A stretch of DNA of 54,181 nucleotides, from the NCBI GenBank assembly GCA_022750295.1, contig JAKIVZ010000014.1, positions 1 through 54,181 on the forward strand. The letters run 5' to 3'. The stretch's first letter is position 1. Every line of letters starts with the position of its first letter. Both the position numbers and the translations under genes were made by a program. The DNA comes from Candidatus Lutacidiplasma silvani. GTDB taxonomy: Archaea > Thermoplasmatota > Thermoplasmata > Lutacidiplasmatales > UBA184. The notes under the pieces were generated by a model. It did not search any database. It worked only from the letters and a program-made list of their open reading frames with translations, and was not told where the DNA came from. Of the stretch, positions 7,995-16,060 are shown one piece after another.

Positions 7995-8931
7995 GGAGGA
8001 GCTCGGCGATGGTGAGGTCGACGGCCTCGGCGGAGGTTCGCTTCGCGGTCCAGCCCAGCGCCCCGATCCGGTCGACGGCGAGCAGCTGCTGCGGGATGTC
8101 CCCGACCCACCCGGTCGTCCCGCCGGTGTATTCGATGCGGGCCCGACCCCCGTGGGCGGCCACGACCTTCTCGGCGATCTCGCGGACGCTGATCCGGTCG
8201 GCGGTGCCGAGGTTGAAGACGTTCGCCGGAGCGTGGGCCCGCTCGGTCGCCAGGATCATCGCCTCGACGCACTCCTCGGTCCGGAGGTAGCTCTTCGCCT
8301 GCCGTCCGTCCCCGAGGACCTCGAGGCGGGTCGGCTCCCGACGGAGTTTCTCGAAGAAATCGTAGATGACGCCGTGGGTCATCCGGGGGCCGACGATGTT
8401 CGCGAACCGGAACATGTGGGCTTCGATCCCGTACGAGTGAGCGAACGCGCTGAGAAGCGCTTCGCTCGCGAGCTTCGCGGCGCCGTACTGGGATTGCGGG
8501 AGGAGCGGGCCGTAATTCTCCGGCGTCGGGAACACCGTCGGGTACCCGTAGACGACCGACGACGAGGAAAACCGCACGGACCGAACGTCGTGCGTTCGTG
8601 CCGCCTCGAGGACCCGGAACGTCGTCATCGTCCCCTGCTCGAGGTCGACCGAAGGGTTCGAGGTTCCGAGCCGGATGTCCGGGTTCGCCGCCAGGTGCCA
8701 GACCGCGCCCGCCCCTCGGAACTCGTCCGCGTACCGGGACGGTTCGCGCAGGTCGGCCGCAATGAGCCGGAGGCGAGGGTTCTCCCGCATCGCAGCGAGG
8801 TGCTCGGCCCGGCCGCTCGACAGGTTGTCGATGACCCGGACCTCCGCGCCCGTGGCGAGCAGGCGTTCGACGAGAAGGTGGCCGATCGCCCCGGCGCCGC
8901 CGGTCACCACCACGGGTCGGAGTTCGGCCAT
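7978..8931 (-). CDS. NAD-dependent nucleotide-sugar epimerase/dehydratase (SDR)
   Basis: 317 residues. Extended SDR fold with the NAD loop VTGGAGAIG (about 8-16), the catalytic Ser/Tyr/Lys set (SSSSVVYG and YGAAK) and substrate-binding FRFANIVGPR and NLGTADRISV segments. It most resembles UDP-glucose 4-epimerase-like enzymes; the sugar cannot be fixed from sequence. The ATG at 8931 follows a TATA box by 35 nt. It lies upstream of, and overlaps, the GT2 gene. Confidence 0.88.
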   Translation of the reverse strand: MAELRPVVVTGGAGAIGHLLVERLLATGAEVRVIDNLSSGRAEHLAAMRENPRLRLIAADLREPSRYADEFRGAGAVWHLAANPDIRLGTSNPSVDLEQGTMTTFRVLEAARTHDVRSVRFSSSSVVYGYPTVFPTPENYGPLLPQSQYGAAKLASEALLSAFAHSYGIEAHMFRFANIVGPRMTHGVIYDFFEKLRREPTRLEVLGDGRQAKSYLRTEECVEAMILATERAHAPANVFNLGTADRISVREIAEKVVAAHGGRARIEYTGGTTGWVGDIPQQLLAVDRIGALGWTAKRTSAEAVDLTIAELLRGRVA

Positions 8932-8961
8932 CGTGCCCGCGACAACCGCCCTCACGGAAGC

Positions 8962-8970
8962 ATATATAAG
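8962..8970. promoter_or_regulatory. Near-palindromic TATA box in divergent promoter
   Basis: atatataag lies between the epimerase (start 8931, minus, 35 nt) and the small protein gene (start 9019, plus, about 53 nt). Its symmetry allows use in both directions. Confidence 0.55.
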
Positions 8971-9018
8971 AGGACGACCGCCTAAAGAACGACCACCCAC
9001 GCCCGTGGGGAGCCGTCG

Positions 9019-9243
9019 ATGCGAACCTACGTCCGCATGGTCTTCCATTCGGAAGGCGCGAGCCCGCTCGTGGTCCTGAAGCTCATGCGCGAGCTCGGAT
9101 TCGAGGAGTCGATGGGGATGCACGACTTCGTCTACAAGTGGAAGGACAAGGCGTCCTTCGACGACGTGATCAAGATGGTCGCCGACATGCACGGGCGGAT
9201 GAAAGGGCTCGACGTGAACTACGAGATCACGACGATCTCCTGA
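9019..9243 (+). CDS. Conserved-looking small protein, function unknown
   Basis: 74 residues, no membrane segment. Alternating strands and helices (MRTYVRMVFHSEG ... LVVLKLMRELGFEE ... DDVIKMVADMHGRMKG ... VNYEITTIS) suggest a small alpha/beta ferredoxin-like fold. It opens a three-gene plus-strand run with a winged-helix protein (20 bp later) and a GNAT acetyltransferase. I do not recognise the family. Confidence 0.7.
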   Translation: MRTYVRMVFHSEGASPLVVLKLMRELGFEESMGMHDFVYKWKDKASFDDVIKMVADMHGRMKGLDVNYEITTIS

Positions 9244-9262
9244 TCGACCGGACGAACCCACG

Positions 9263-9634
9263 ATGGAGAGGGACGGCCCCACTCGCCTGGAGCGCTCGCT
9301 CCTGCTCCATCTCCTCGAGCACCGGGGCCAGCAGGTCCGCTTCGAGGCGGACCAGTGGACGACCGAGTTCGGGATCTTCCGCGCGTTCGCCCACGAGGAC
9401 CTGATGGGGCTGAAGAACACGCTCCGGGCCCTCGAGATGACCCGGTACATCTACCGCCGGGTCCAGTACGTGATCGGCTACTCCGAGCCGAAGCTGGTTT
9501 ACTCGCTCACCCCGAGCGGCCATCGTAAGGCGCTCGACCTCCGGCGGGAGGACAACGGCGAGGAGGTTCCCGCGGCCGTCGAGCTCGCGCCGACCGCGCC
9601 GGACGTCCTCGCCCCGCGGGAGTCCCGAGCATGA
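9263..9634 (+). CDS. Winged-helix DNA-binding protein
   Basis: 123 residues. The region about 8-90 has a helix-turn-helix followed by a wing (LERSLLLHLLEHRGQQVRFEADQ ... LKNTLRALEMTRYIYRRVQYVIGYSEPKLVYSLTPSGHRKAL); the Y-S-L-T-P-x-G-x-x-x-L end is the usual wing of PadR/MarR-like regulators. The tail is disordered. The TGA overlaps the ATG of the GNAT gene by 4 bp. Confidence 0.7.
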   Translation: MERDGPTRLERSLLLHLLEHRGQQVRFEADQWTTEFGIFRAFAHEDLMGLKNTLRALEMTRYIYRRVQYVIGYSEPKLVYSLTPSGHRKALDLRREDNGEEVPAAVELAPTAPDVLAPRESRA

Positions 9635-10218
9635 CCGAGGTTCCGACGCTCCAGGGATTCGAGCTCCGACTCCGTCCGCCCCGACCGGCGGACCTCATGA
9701 CGCTCTTCGGGTGGTACAACGACCCGGAGACGATCGCGCCGTTCGACCGGTTCGCGATCGATTCGTACGACGACTTCGTCCGGTCGGTCGAAGGCGCGCC
9801 GGACGACCCGCGGTCCCTCGCGCCTCGGTTCGTCGTCGAGCGGACCAGCGACCACCGGGTCATCGGGTTCGTCGGCCACTACCAGGCCCACCCCGTCCTC
9901 GAACTCACCGACGTCTGGTACGTCCTCGGCGAGCGGTCGGAGCGGCACAAGGGGTACGGCCGCGAGGCGGTCGGCCTCCTCGTGGACTACCTGTTCCACA
10001 CGACCGGGCTCGCCCGGGTCGGGGCCACATGCGACACGGACAACATCCCGTCGTTCAAGCTGCTCGAGCGGCTCGGGTTCCGGCGCGAGGGGACGCTGAA
10101 GGCGGCCCTCTTCCACCACGGCCGCTGGCACGATGTCGCGATCTACGGCGTGATGCGCGCGGAGTGGGCGACCGCCGTCCGCAACGCGAACCCGATCCGG
10201 GTCGCGTCGGCGGCCTGA
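9631..10218 (+). CDS. GNAT N-acetyltransferase (RimJ/RimL-like)
   Basis: 195 residues. LRPPRPADLMTLFGWYNDPE opens a RimJ/RimL-type GNAT domain. The acetyl-CoA pyrophosphate loop is ERHKGYGREA (R/Q-x-x-G-x-G/A), followed by the ATCDTDNIPSFKLLERLGFRREG strand-helix hallmark. The substrate (protein N-terminus or small amine) is unknown. Its last 76 bp overlap the convergent alaX gene. Confidence 0.88.
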   Translation: MTEVPTLQGFELRLRPPRPADLMTLFGWYNDPETIAPFDRFAIDSYDDFVRSVEGAPDDPRSLAPRFVVERTSDHRVIGFVGHYQAHPVLELTDVWYVLGERSERHKGYGREAVGLLVDYLFHTTGLARVGATCDTDNIPSFKLLERLGFRREGTLKAALFHHGRWHDVAIYGVMRAEWATAVRNANPIRVASAA

Positions 10219-10901
10219 ACGAACGGCCGGTCAAGCTCGAACGCCCCGACCTCGCCGGTCGACCGGAGGTGGGTCCCCCCACACGGGCAGGTGTCGACGC
10301 CGTCGATCTCGATCACGCGGACCGGGTCCACCATCGGCGGCAACGGTACGAGGCCCGCCCGGGCCGAAGGGTTCGCCTCCCACTCGGCCCTCGGGAGCGC
10401 CCGGATCCGCACCTCGCGCGGGGGGGCAAGGTACGCGCCGTACGCCTCCGCGAGGGTCTCGGGGGTCTCGGACCCCGGCCACGCGCCCACCACCTCGATG
10501 GTACCGGCACCGGCCGCGAACACGGCCTTGCGGGTCTTCAGTCCGGTCCGCCGGAACACGACGGCGCTCAAGAGATGTTGGGCCGTGTGGAGCCGCATGT
10601 GGCCGTACCGCCGCTCCCAGTCAACGCTCCCGTGCACCTCGTCGCCGATCCGGAGCGCGGGCCGGGAGCCCCGGCCGAGTCGATGGAGAACGACGGCCCC
10701 GCTCTTCCCCACGTCCACCACGGCGAGGCTCGCGCCGTCGGGGCCCGCGATCGTTCCCCGGTCCGTGGGCTGCCCGCCCCCGGCGGGGTAGAACAGGGTG
10801 CGGTCGAGGACGACCGCGCCCGGGGGCAGCGCGACGACCCGCGCCGTGAACGCCCGCTCGTACGCCGCCTCGGGCGAGGCCAAGTACGCGAGCTCGGTCA
10901 T
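10143..10901 (-). CDS. alaX: Alanyl-tRNA editing protein AlaX
   Basis: 252 residues from the ATG at 10901. Stand-alone editing domain homologous to that of AlaRS, hydrolysing mischarged Ser-tRNA(Ala) or Gly-tRNA(Ala). It has a glycine-rich YPAGGGQPTDRG segment (the AlaX-M type feature) and zinc/active-site residues H105 and H109 (LHTAQH), C207 and H211 (CPCGGTH). An AT-rich box near 10930 lies 29 nt upstream of the ATG. Its 3' end overlaps the GNAT gene tail-to-tail. Confidence 0.9.
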   Translation of the reverse strand: MTELAYLASPEAAYERAFTARVVALPPGAVVLDRTLFYPAGGGQPTDRGTIAGPDGASLAVVDVGKSGAVVLHRLGRGSRPALRIGDEVHGSVDWERRYGHMRLHTAQHLLSAVVFRRTGLKTRKAVFAAGAGTIEVVGAWPGSETPETLAEAYGAYLAPPREVRIRALPRAEWEANPSARAGLVPLPPMVDPVRVIEIDGVDTCPCGGTHLRSTGEVGAFELDRPFVQAADATRIGFALRTAVAHSARITP

Positions 10902-10925
10902 TCCGCCGACCGTACGGGGTCCGAA

Positions 10926-10940
10926 CAAAATATCGTTATC
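10926..10940. promoter_or_regulatory. AT-rich divergent promoter between alaX and MFS gene
   Basis: caaaatatcgttatc is the only AT-rich stretch between the divergent genes. It is 29 nt from the alaX ATG (minus). On the plus strand, a transcript starting about 26 nt downstream would begin within a few bases of 10960-10970, close to the proposed non-AUG start of the MFS gene. Confidence 0.5.
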
Positions 10941-10969
10941 CACGGCGACCGGTACGCCGCCGGGGGGAG

Positions 10970-12247
10970 ACGGCCGCGACCGAGGCGAAGAATCCGGCCC
11001 GACTCTTCCGGATCCCCAACTTCCGTCTCCTGTGGACGGGGAGCACCGCGTCGTCGCTCGGCGCCGCAACGACGACGGTCGTCCTTTCCTGGGTCGTCTT
11101 CTCGCAGACCCGCAACGCGATCGACGTCACGTTCCTCGGCCTCGCGAACTTCGTTCCGGGGCTGATCATCGGCCTCCTCGCGGGCGTCCTCGCCGACCGG
11201 TTCGACCGACGCGGGCTGATGCTCCGGGCCGACCTCATCCGGGCCGCGGCGATCGGTGCCCTCGCCGTCCTCCTGGTCCTCCGGGGATTCGACCTCCTCA
11301 CGATCGTCGTCGCCGTCGCGGTCGTCTCCGCGCTGAGCGCCGTGTTCCGTCCGGCCTCGAACGCGATCCTCCCGTCCCTGTTCGCCGGGGGCGACCTCGC
11401 CGACGCGAACGGCCTCCTCCTCTCTGGACAGACGCTCGGCGGGTTCGCCGGGAGCGCGGTCGGCGGGCTCCTGGTGGTGACGATCGGGGCGGTCGGCGGA
11501 TTCTCGCTCAACGCCTTCACGTACGCGATCTCCGCCACGATGATCTTCTTCCTCGTGGTTCCGCGTTCGAACGCGAGGGTCGCCTCCCCGACCCCGGGTC
11601 CGAAGCCGTCGTACCTCGACGACCTCTGGGAAGGATTCCAGTTCGTCCGTTCCCGGCCCGCCCTGCTCTGGACGATCCTCGCCTCGTGCGTGGCGAACTT
11701 CTTCCTCGCGTTCTACCTGCTCTATCTCGTTGTCTTCGTCCCCGACGGAGTCCACGCCGGGGCCGCCATCTTCGGACTTTCGGTCGGGCTCTCGGCGATC
11801 GGGTTCGGGGCCGGGTCGCTCGTCGTGGGGCGGTTCGGATTCGTCCGGAAGGCCGGGTGGACCTACATCCTCGGTTGGACGGGCGCGGGGGTCGTTCTCC
11901 TGCTGCTCGCCCTCTTCCCCTCGGTTCCGCTCCTCCTCGTGGCGACGCCGGCGTTCGGCGTCCTCGGCGGGATCGCCAACACGACGTACCTGACCTGCGT
12001 CCAACGGATCGTCCCCGGCCCGATGCTCGGGAGGTTCTTCGCGATCGACGAGGTCGCCAGCTTCGCGGTCATCCCCCTCGGCCAGATCGTCGGGGGGATC
12101 CTGGTCGTGATGGCGGGCATCGACGCCACGTTCGTCATCGCCGGGGTCGGGACGACGCTCTCCACCGCCCTCCTCGTCCTCTCGCGGGAGGCCCGGGAGC
12201 TGTCGGATTCCCCCCTGTCGACCCCCGCGGCGGCGGGCGCCGGCTAG
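10970..12247 (+). CDS. MFS transporter, apparently without an ATG/GTG/TTG start
   Basis: 425 residues if translation starts at the ACG at 10970. The reading frame is open and MFS-like from about 10976 (NPARLFRIPNFRLLWTGSTAS, the usual EntS/MFS_3-type N-terminus), but the first ATG in frame is at 11219, after the first two membrane helices. A leaderless ACG start, a single-base error in the assembly, or a recent start-codon loss are all possible. The rest has 12 predicted helices, the loop GVLADRFDRRGLM between helices 2 and 3, and normal family length. A major facilitator exporter is likely; the substrate is unknown. Confidence 0.75.
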   Translation, partial: TAATEAKNPARLFRIPNFRLLWTGSTASSLGAATTTVVLSWVVFSQTRNAIDVTFLGLANFVPGLIIGLLAGVLADRFDRRGLMLRADLIRAAAIGALAVLLVLRGFDLLTIVVAVAVVSALSAVFRPASNAILPSLFAGGDLADANGLLLSGQTLGGFAGSAVGGLLVVTIGAVGGFSLNAFTYAISATMIFFLVVPRSNARVASPTPGPKPSYLDDLWEGFQFVRSRPALLWTILASCVANFFLAFYLLYLVVFVPDGVHAGAAIFGLSVGLSAIGFGAGSLVVGRFGFVRKAGWTYILGWTGAGVVLLLLALFPSVPLLLVATPAFGVLGGIANTTYLTCVQRIVPGPMLGRFFAIDEVASFAVIPLGQIVGGILVVMAGIDATFVIAGVGTTLSTALLVLSREARELSDSPLSTPAAAGAG

Positions 12248-12285
12248 GCGTCGCCGTCGACCACCGACGGACCGCGGTGGCGAAC

Positions 12286-12294
12286 CTTTTTAGG
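12286..12294 (+). promoter_or_regulatory. TATA box for PCNA gene
   Basis: ctttttagg centred about 37 nt before the ATG at 12327, giving a leader of about 10 nt. Confidence 0.5.
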
Positions 12295-12326
12295 AGGGGC
12301 CAAGGTAGCCGCGGCCGAGGCTTCGA

Positions 12327-13064
12327 ATGTTCAAGGCGCGCGTCAAGATGGAGGTGCTCCGGGAGGTCGTCGAGGTGATCTCGACCCTCGTTTCGGAGGT
12401 CAAGCTCACGATCTCAAAGGACGGACTCGAGGTCAAGGCGGTCGACCCGTCCCACGTCGCCATGCTCGTCCTGAAGCTCAACAAGTCGGCGTTCGAGGAG
12501 TTCACCGGCGAGGCGACCGAGATCGGGATCGACGTCGAGAAGCTGAAGGAGGTTCTCCGGCTCTCCAAGCCCGGCGATATCCTCGACCTCCAGTACGACG
12601 GCGGAAAGAACCGGCTCGTCATCCACGTCGGGAAGGTCACCCGGCACATGTCGGTCGTCGACCCGGCGGGGATCACGGACCCGAAGGTCCCGAACGTTTC
12701 GCCCCCCGGGCTCGTCGTCGTCAACATGGACGAGCTCCGCCAGGGGATCCGGGGCAGCGAGAGCATCTCCGACCACGTGACGCTCACGCTCGAGCCCGAC
12801 GGGTTCACGATGCACTCGGAGGGGGAGACCGACCGGGTCGACATGAAGCTCCTCAAGGAGGGGCTCGCGAAGCTCGAGGTCAAGGAGACGGTCCGGAGCA
12901 TGTACCCGCTCGACTTCTTCTCGAGCATGGTGAAGTCGATCACCTCATCGGACAAGGTCACGCTTCACGTCGGGAACGAGTACCCCCTCAAGATCGAGTT
13001 CGAGGTCGCAGGCGGCAAAGGCGAAGGCCGGTTCCTCCTCGCGCCCCGTGTCGAAGAAGACTGA
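12327..13064 (+). CDS. pcn: DNA polymerase sliding clamp PCNA
   Basis: 245 residues, the typical archaeal length. Two topologically similar halves joined by the interdomain connector (about 115-130, VSPPGLVVVNMDE). The KAVDPSHVAMLVLKL segment and the C-terminal FEVAGGKGEGRFLLAPRVEED (with the A-P-R/K end that contacts PIP-box partners) identify it. It forms a homotrimeric ring that tethers polymerases, ligase and Fen1. It is the only clamp gene in the window. Confidence 0.97.
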   Translation: MFKARVKMEVLREVVEVISTLVSEVKLTISKDGLEVKAVDPSHVAMLVLKLNKSAFEEFTGEATEIGIDVEKLKEVLRLSKPGDILDLQYDGGKNRLVIHVGKVTRHMSVVDPAGITDPKVPNVSPPGLVVVNMDELRQGIRGSESISDHVTLTLEPDGFTMHSEGETDRVDMKLLKEGLAKLEVKETVRSMYPLDFFSSMVKSITSSDKVTLHVGNEYPLKIEFEVAGGKGEGRFLLAPRVEED

Positions 13065-13096
13065 ACGGTAGGATTCGGGTAACCGGGGCCGCCAGC

Positions 13097-13105
13097 CTCT
13101 TAATC
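13097..13105 (+). promoter_or_regulatory. TATA box for thiolase gene
   Basis: ctcttaatc centred about 26 nt before the ATG at 13127, consistent with a leaderless transcript. Confidence 0.5.
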
Positions 13106-13126
13106 GGCGCCCCGGTCGAGCGTCCG

Positions 13127-14326
13127 ATGGCGCGCCCGCCCCGAGTCGCGGTCCTCTCGGCCGTTCGCACGCCGACCGGCAAGTACGGCGGGTCGCTCCG
13201 GACCGTCCCGGCCGTCGTGCTCGGTGGTCTCGCCGCGGCCGAGGCGGTTCGACGGGCCGCGATCCAGCCGAGCGACGTGCCGGAGGGGATCTTCGGGCAC
13301 TGCCTCCAGGCCGGAACGGGCCAGAACCCGACCCGTCAGGTCCTCCGCTCGGTCGGGGTCCCGGACCACGCCGGGGCGGCGACGGTCAACATGGTCTGCG
13401 GCTCTGGACTCCAGGCGATCCGGCTCGGGGCGGCGATGATCCGCTCGGGCGACGCGCCGCTCCTCCTCGTCGGGGGGATGGAGTCGATGTCCTCGGCCCC
13501 GTTCCTCGTCCCGGCCGCGGTCCGGTGGGGGATGAAACCAGGCGCGGCGACTCTCGACGACGAAATGATGCGCGACAGCCTCCTCGACGCCTACGGCGAG
13601 CACGAGGAGATGGGCCAGACCGGCGAGCGGATCGCCCAGAAGCTCGGGCTCACCCGGGCCGAGGTCGACGCGTTCGCGGCCCGGAGCCACCAGCGGGCGG
13701 CCCGGGCAAACGCCGACGGCACGTTCGCCGCCGAGATGGTGCCGATCCCGGCGAACCTGACGACCACGCGCTCGGTCTTCGAGCGGGACGAGGGGCCGCG
13801 CGGCGACTCGACCGTCGAGAGCCTCGCAAAGCTCCGACCGTCGTTCCGGCCGAACGGCCTCCTGACCGCGGGCAACTCGTCGCAACTCTCCGATGGGGCC
13901 TCGGCGCTGGTGCTGGCCAGCGAGGCCGAGGCGGCCCGGCTCGGGAGGACCCCGATCGCCTACCTCCACTCCTCCGCCGTCGACGGCGTCGCCCCGTTCG
14001 AAGTGATGGAGGCGCCGATCCCGACGGTCCGCAAGCACCTCGCGGCGGTGGGGGTCGCCCCCGGCGACATTGACCGGATCGAGCACAACGAGGCGTTCGC
14101 CTCCGCCTCGATCGCCGTCCAGCGCGCGTTCGGGTTCCCGGACGACCGGTTCAACGTCCACGGCGGTGCCGTCGCGCTCGGTCACCCGATCGGGTCGAGC
14201 GGCGCGCGGATCGTCGTGACGCTGATCCACGAGCTCGCCCGGTCCGGGACCCGACTCGGCCTCGCCACCCTCTGCATGGGGGGCGGGAACGGGCTCAGCC
14301 TGCTCGTCGAGCGGGACGGTTCGTAG
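13127..14326 (+). CDS. Acetyl-CoA C-acetyltransferase (thiolase)
   Basis: 399 residues, full-length biosynthetic-type thiolase (2 acetyl-CoA to acetoacetyl-CoA, reversible). All catalytic residues are present: nucleophile C91 (NMVCGSGL), H353 (GHPIGSSG) and C383 (LCMGGGNG). A TATA box (13097-13105) is about 26 nt from the ATG, so the mRNA is probably leaderless. The last 32 bp overlap the convergent cysS gene. It could supply acetoacetyl-CoA to the HMG-CoA synthase encoded at 44.2-45.3 kb, whose own thiolase-like partner has lost the catalytic residues. Confidence 0.95.
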   Translation: MARPPRVAVLSAVRTPTGKYGGSLRTVPAVVLGGLAAAEAVRRAAIQPSDVPEGIFGHCLQAGTGQNPTRQVLRSVGVPDHAGAATVNMVCGSGLQAIRLGAAMIRSGDAPLLLVGGMESMSSAPFLVPAAVRWGMKPGAATLDDEMMRDSLLDAYGEHEEMGQTGERIAQKLGLTRAEVDAFAARSHQRAARANADGTFAAEMVPIPANLTTTRSVFERDEGPRGDSTVESLAKLRPSFRPNGLLTAGNSSQLSDGASALVLASEAEAARLGRTPIAYLHSSAVDGVAPFEVMEAPIPTVRKHLAAVGVAPGDIDRIEHNEAFASASIAVQRAFGFPDDRFNVHGGAVALGHPIGSSGARIVVTLIHELARSGTRLGLATLCMGGGNGLSLLVERDGS

Positions 14327-15557
14327 GGCGGTCGGAGACCCCCGAAAGGCGGGTCCCGAGGAGCGAATCGATCGCGACCAATTCCCGGTTCACGGCCGCC
14401 CGGGACCCGCGGGGGTACCGCGGGTCGGCGCGGGAGGCAAGGGCGGCGGCGTAGGCCTCGAGCCGCCCGATGGCGCGGTCGGCGCCCAGCCGGTCGGCGA
14501 TGTCCCGGTGGACGCGGGTTCGGAGCTGCCGGAGCCCCGCGACCGGGACCAAGCCGCCCGCGCCGCTCGGGACGGCGGCCCGGAGCTCGTGCCGGACCCG
14601 TTCGACCCGGGCCGTGGCTCTCCGGAAGCCGCCGTCCGTCCACTCGAGCCGCTCGGTGACCGGGGTTCCGAGGAGGTACCACCGGAGACCGTCCCGCCCG
14701 CCCTCGTCGAGCGCCTCGGCGAGCGGGACGAGGTTCCCGGTCGATTTCGCCATCTTCTTGCCGTTCTGGGTGACGAACGGCAGGTGGAGGAACGACCGGG
14801 AGAACAGCGTCCCGTCGAGGGTCATGGCGACCTCGTTCTCGGTGAAATGGTGCGGGAAGATCAGGTCGGTCCCGCCCCCGTGAAGGTCGACCGGCAGGCC
14901 GAGGAGCCGATGGGCCATCGCGTAACACTCGAGGTGCCAGCCGGGGGCGCCCATGCCCCAGGGGCTCGACCAGCGGGGCGCCGGCGGCTCCTGCGCCCGC
15001 CAGAGGACGAACCGGGTCGCCGTGCCATCGTCGGGCGGGGGGGGAGCCCCGGGCTCGGGGACGAGCTGGGCATCGAACCCGTGCCCTTCGGAGAAGTTTC
15101 GGTGGCAGACGTTTCGGGGAGGCGCGTAGATGAGGTCGCCGCCGGCCCGCTCGACCAGCTTCGCCTTTTCGAGGCGGCGGATCGCCTTCACCATCTCGGG
15201 GACGTAGTCGCTCGCGCGGGGGGCGTCGGTCGGCGGGAGGACCCCGAGCCGACCGAGGTCGTCGAAGAATCCCCGTTCCTCGCGTCGGGCGAGGGTGCGC
15301 CAGGGGACCCGGAGCGCCGCCGCGCGGGCGGTGAGCTTGTCCTCGAAATCCGTGATGTTCATCACGTGGCGGACCCGCCGACCTTCGGCGAGGAGGAACC
15401 GTCGGACGACGTCGAAGTAGAGGTAGGTCCGGGCGTGGCCGACGTGGCTCCGGTCGTAGACGGTCGGGCCGCAGACGTAGAGCCGGACCGGGCCCCGCGC
15501 CGGCGGGTGGAACCTTCGGACGGTGTCGTGGAGGGTTTCGCGGAACGAGAGAAGCAT
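14295..15557 (-). CDS. cysS: Cysteinyl-tRNA synthetase
   Basis: 420 residues from the ATG at 15557; the longer frame to 15635 adds 26 non-conserved residues. Class I synthetase charging tRNA(Cys). The HIGH motif is HVGH (DRSHVGHARTYLYFD), KMSKS is KKMAKSTG, and the zinc ligands for cysteine recognition are in YVCGPTVYD, HLECYAM and FPHHFTENE. It is shorter than bacterial enzymes (about 460), with a reduced C-terminal anticodon-binding region. A box at 15586-15593 lies 32 nt upstream. Confidence 0.95.
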   Translation of the reverse strand: MLLSFRETLHDTVRRFHPPARGPVRLYVCGPTVYDRSHVGHARTYLYFDVVRRFLLAEGRRVRHVMNITDFEDKLTARAAALRVPWRTLARREERGFFDDLGRLGVLPPTDAPRASDYVPEMVKAIRRLEKAKLVERAGGDLIYAPPRNVCHRNFSEGHGFDAQLVPEPGAPPPPDDGTATRFVLWRAQEPPAPRWSSPWGMGAPGWHLECYAMAHRLLGLPVDLHGGGTDLIFPHHFTENEVAMTLDGTLFSRSFLHLPFVTQNGKKMAKSTGNLVPLAEALDEGGRDGLRWYLLGTPVTERLEWTDGGFRRATARVERVRHELRAAVPSGAGGLVPVAGLRQLRTRVHRDIADRLGADRAIGRLEAYAAALASRADPRYPRGSRAAVNRELVAIDSLLGTRLSGVSDRPTNRPARRAG

Positions 15558-15679
15558 CGGGCCGAACTCGGTTCGGGCCGCGCGGCATAAGCCTTTTCGG
15601 GCCACGGTCGGCGGGGCCGGATTCGGTAGGTTCAAGAGCCGTAGCTTCCGTGGGCCCGGGCGGCAGAGGGGTCCGACGG

Positions 15680-15916
15680 ATGGAGACGCTCTACCTGCTC
15701 GTCGAGACCGAGGTGGGCCGCCTCGAGGATGTCCTCAAGCGGCTGAAGGCGGTACCGAACGTCGTCGAGGTCGAGGCGGTCACGGGCCCGTTCGACCTGA
15801 TCGTGAAGGTCCAGGCCGAGCACATCAACGCCGCGCTCGACATCGTGATGACGCGGATCCGTAAGGTCCCCGGGATCAAGGGGACGGAAACGCTCGTCAC
15901 CGTCAGTAGCGGCTGA
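15680..15916 (+). CDS. Stand-alone Lrp/AsnC effector (RAM) domain protein
   Basis: 78 residues from the ATG at 15680. It consists only of the C-terminal alpha/beta sandwich of Lrp/AsnC regulators (LYLLVETEVGRLEDVLKRLKAVPNVVEVEAVTGPFDLIVKVQAE ... VPGIKGTETLVTV), without the DNA-binding helix-turn-helix. Such SraA-like proteins may bind amino acids or modulate full-length Lrp partners. Partner and ligand are unknown. Confidence 0.88.
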   Translation: METLYLLVETEVGRLEDVLKRLKAVPNVVEVEAVTGPFDLIVKVQAEHINAALDIVMTRIRKVPGIKGTETLVTVSSG

Positions 15917-16030
15917 GCGGGTTCCGGAGACCCCGCCGATCGTCCGGCCGGGCGGATTTGGAGCGGCCGGGCCTCTCCGAGGTCGCCGAATCGACGGGCG
16001 ATCCGTGGGCGCCCAGGTCCCTCGCACTCC

Positions 16031-16040
16031 CGATAAATAT
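16031..16040 (+). promoter_or_regulatory. TATA box for peroxiredoxin gene
   Basis: cgataaatat centred 25 nt before the ATG at 16061, a clear leaderless arrangement in otherwise GC-rich DNA. Confidence 0.65.
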
Positions 16041-16060
16041 CCGCGCCGGGATGGCCCCGC

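Noticed and set aside
10798-12378. 526-residue plus-strand frame across the MFS gene
   Set aside because: Arg/Pro-rich composition with no domain; the membrane transporter lies in the other frame.
15615-15675. Possible third T-loop-intron tRNA around GGTTCAAG upstream of the RAM-domain gene
   Set aside because: No pairing partner for the putative T-stem, and no acceptor or anticodon arm nearby.
15958-16060. GCCGGGC...GAATCGAC stretch resembling a Leu/Ser tRNA before the peroxiredoxin gene
   Set aside because: No T-loop of TTCRA type and no continuous acceptor stem; it is simply GC-rich spacer with a TATA box.
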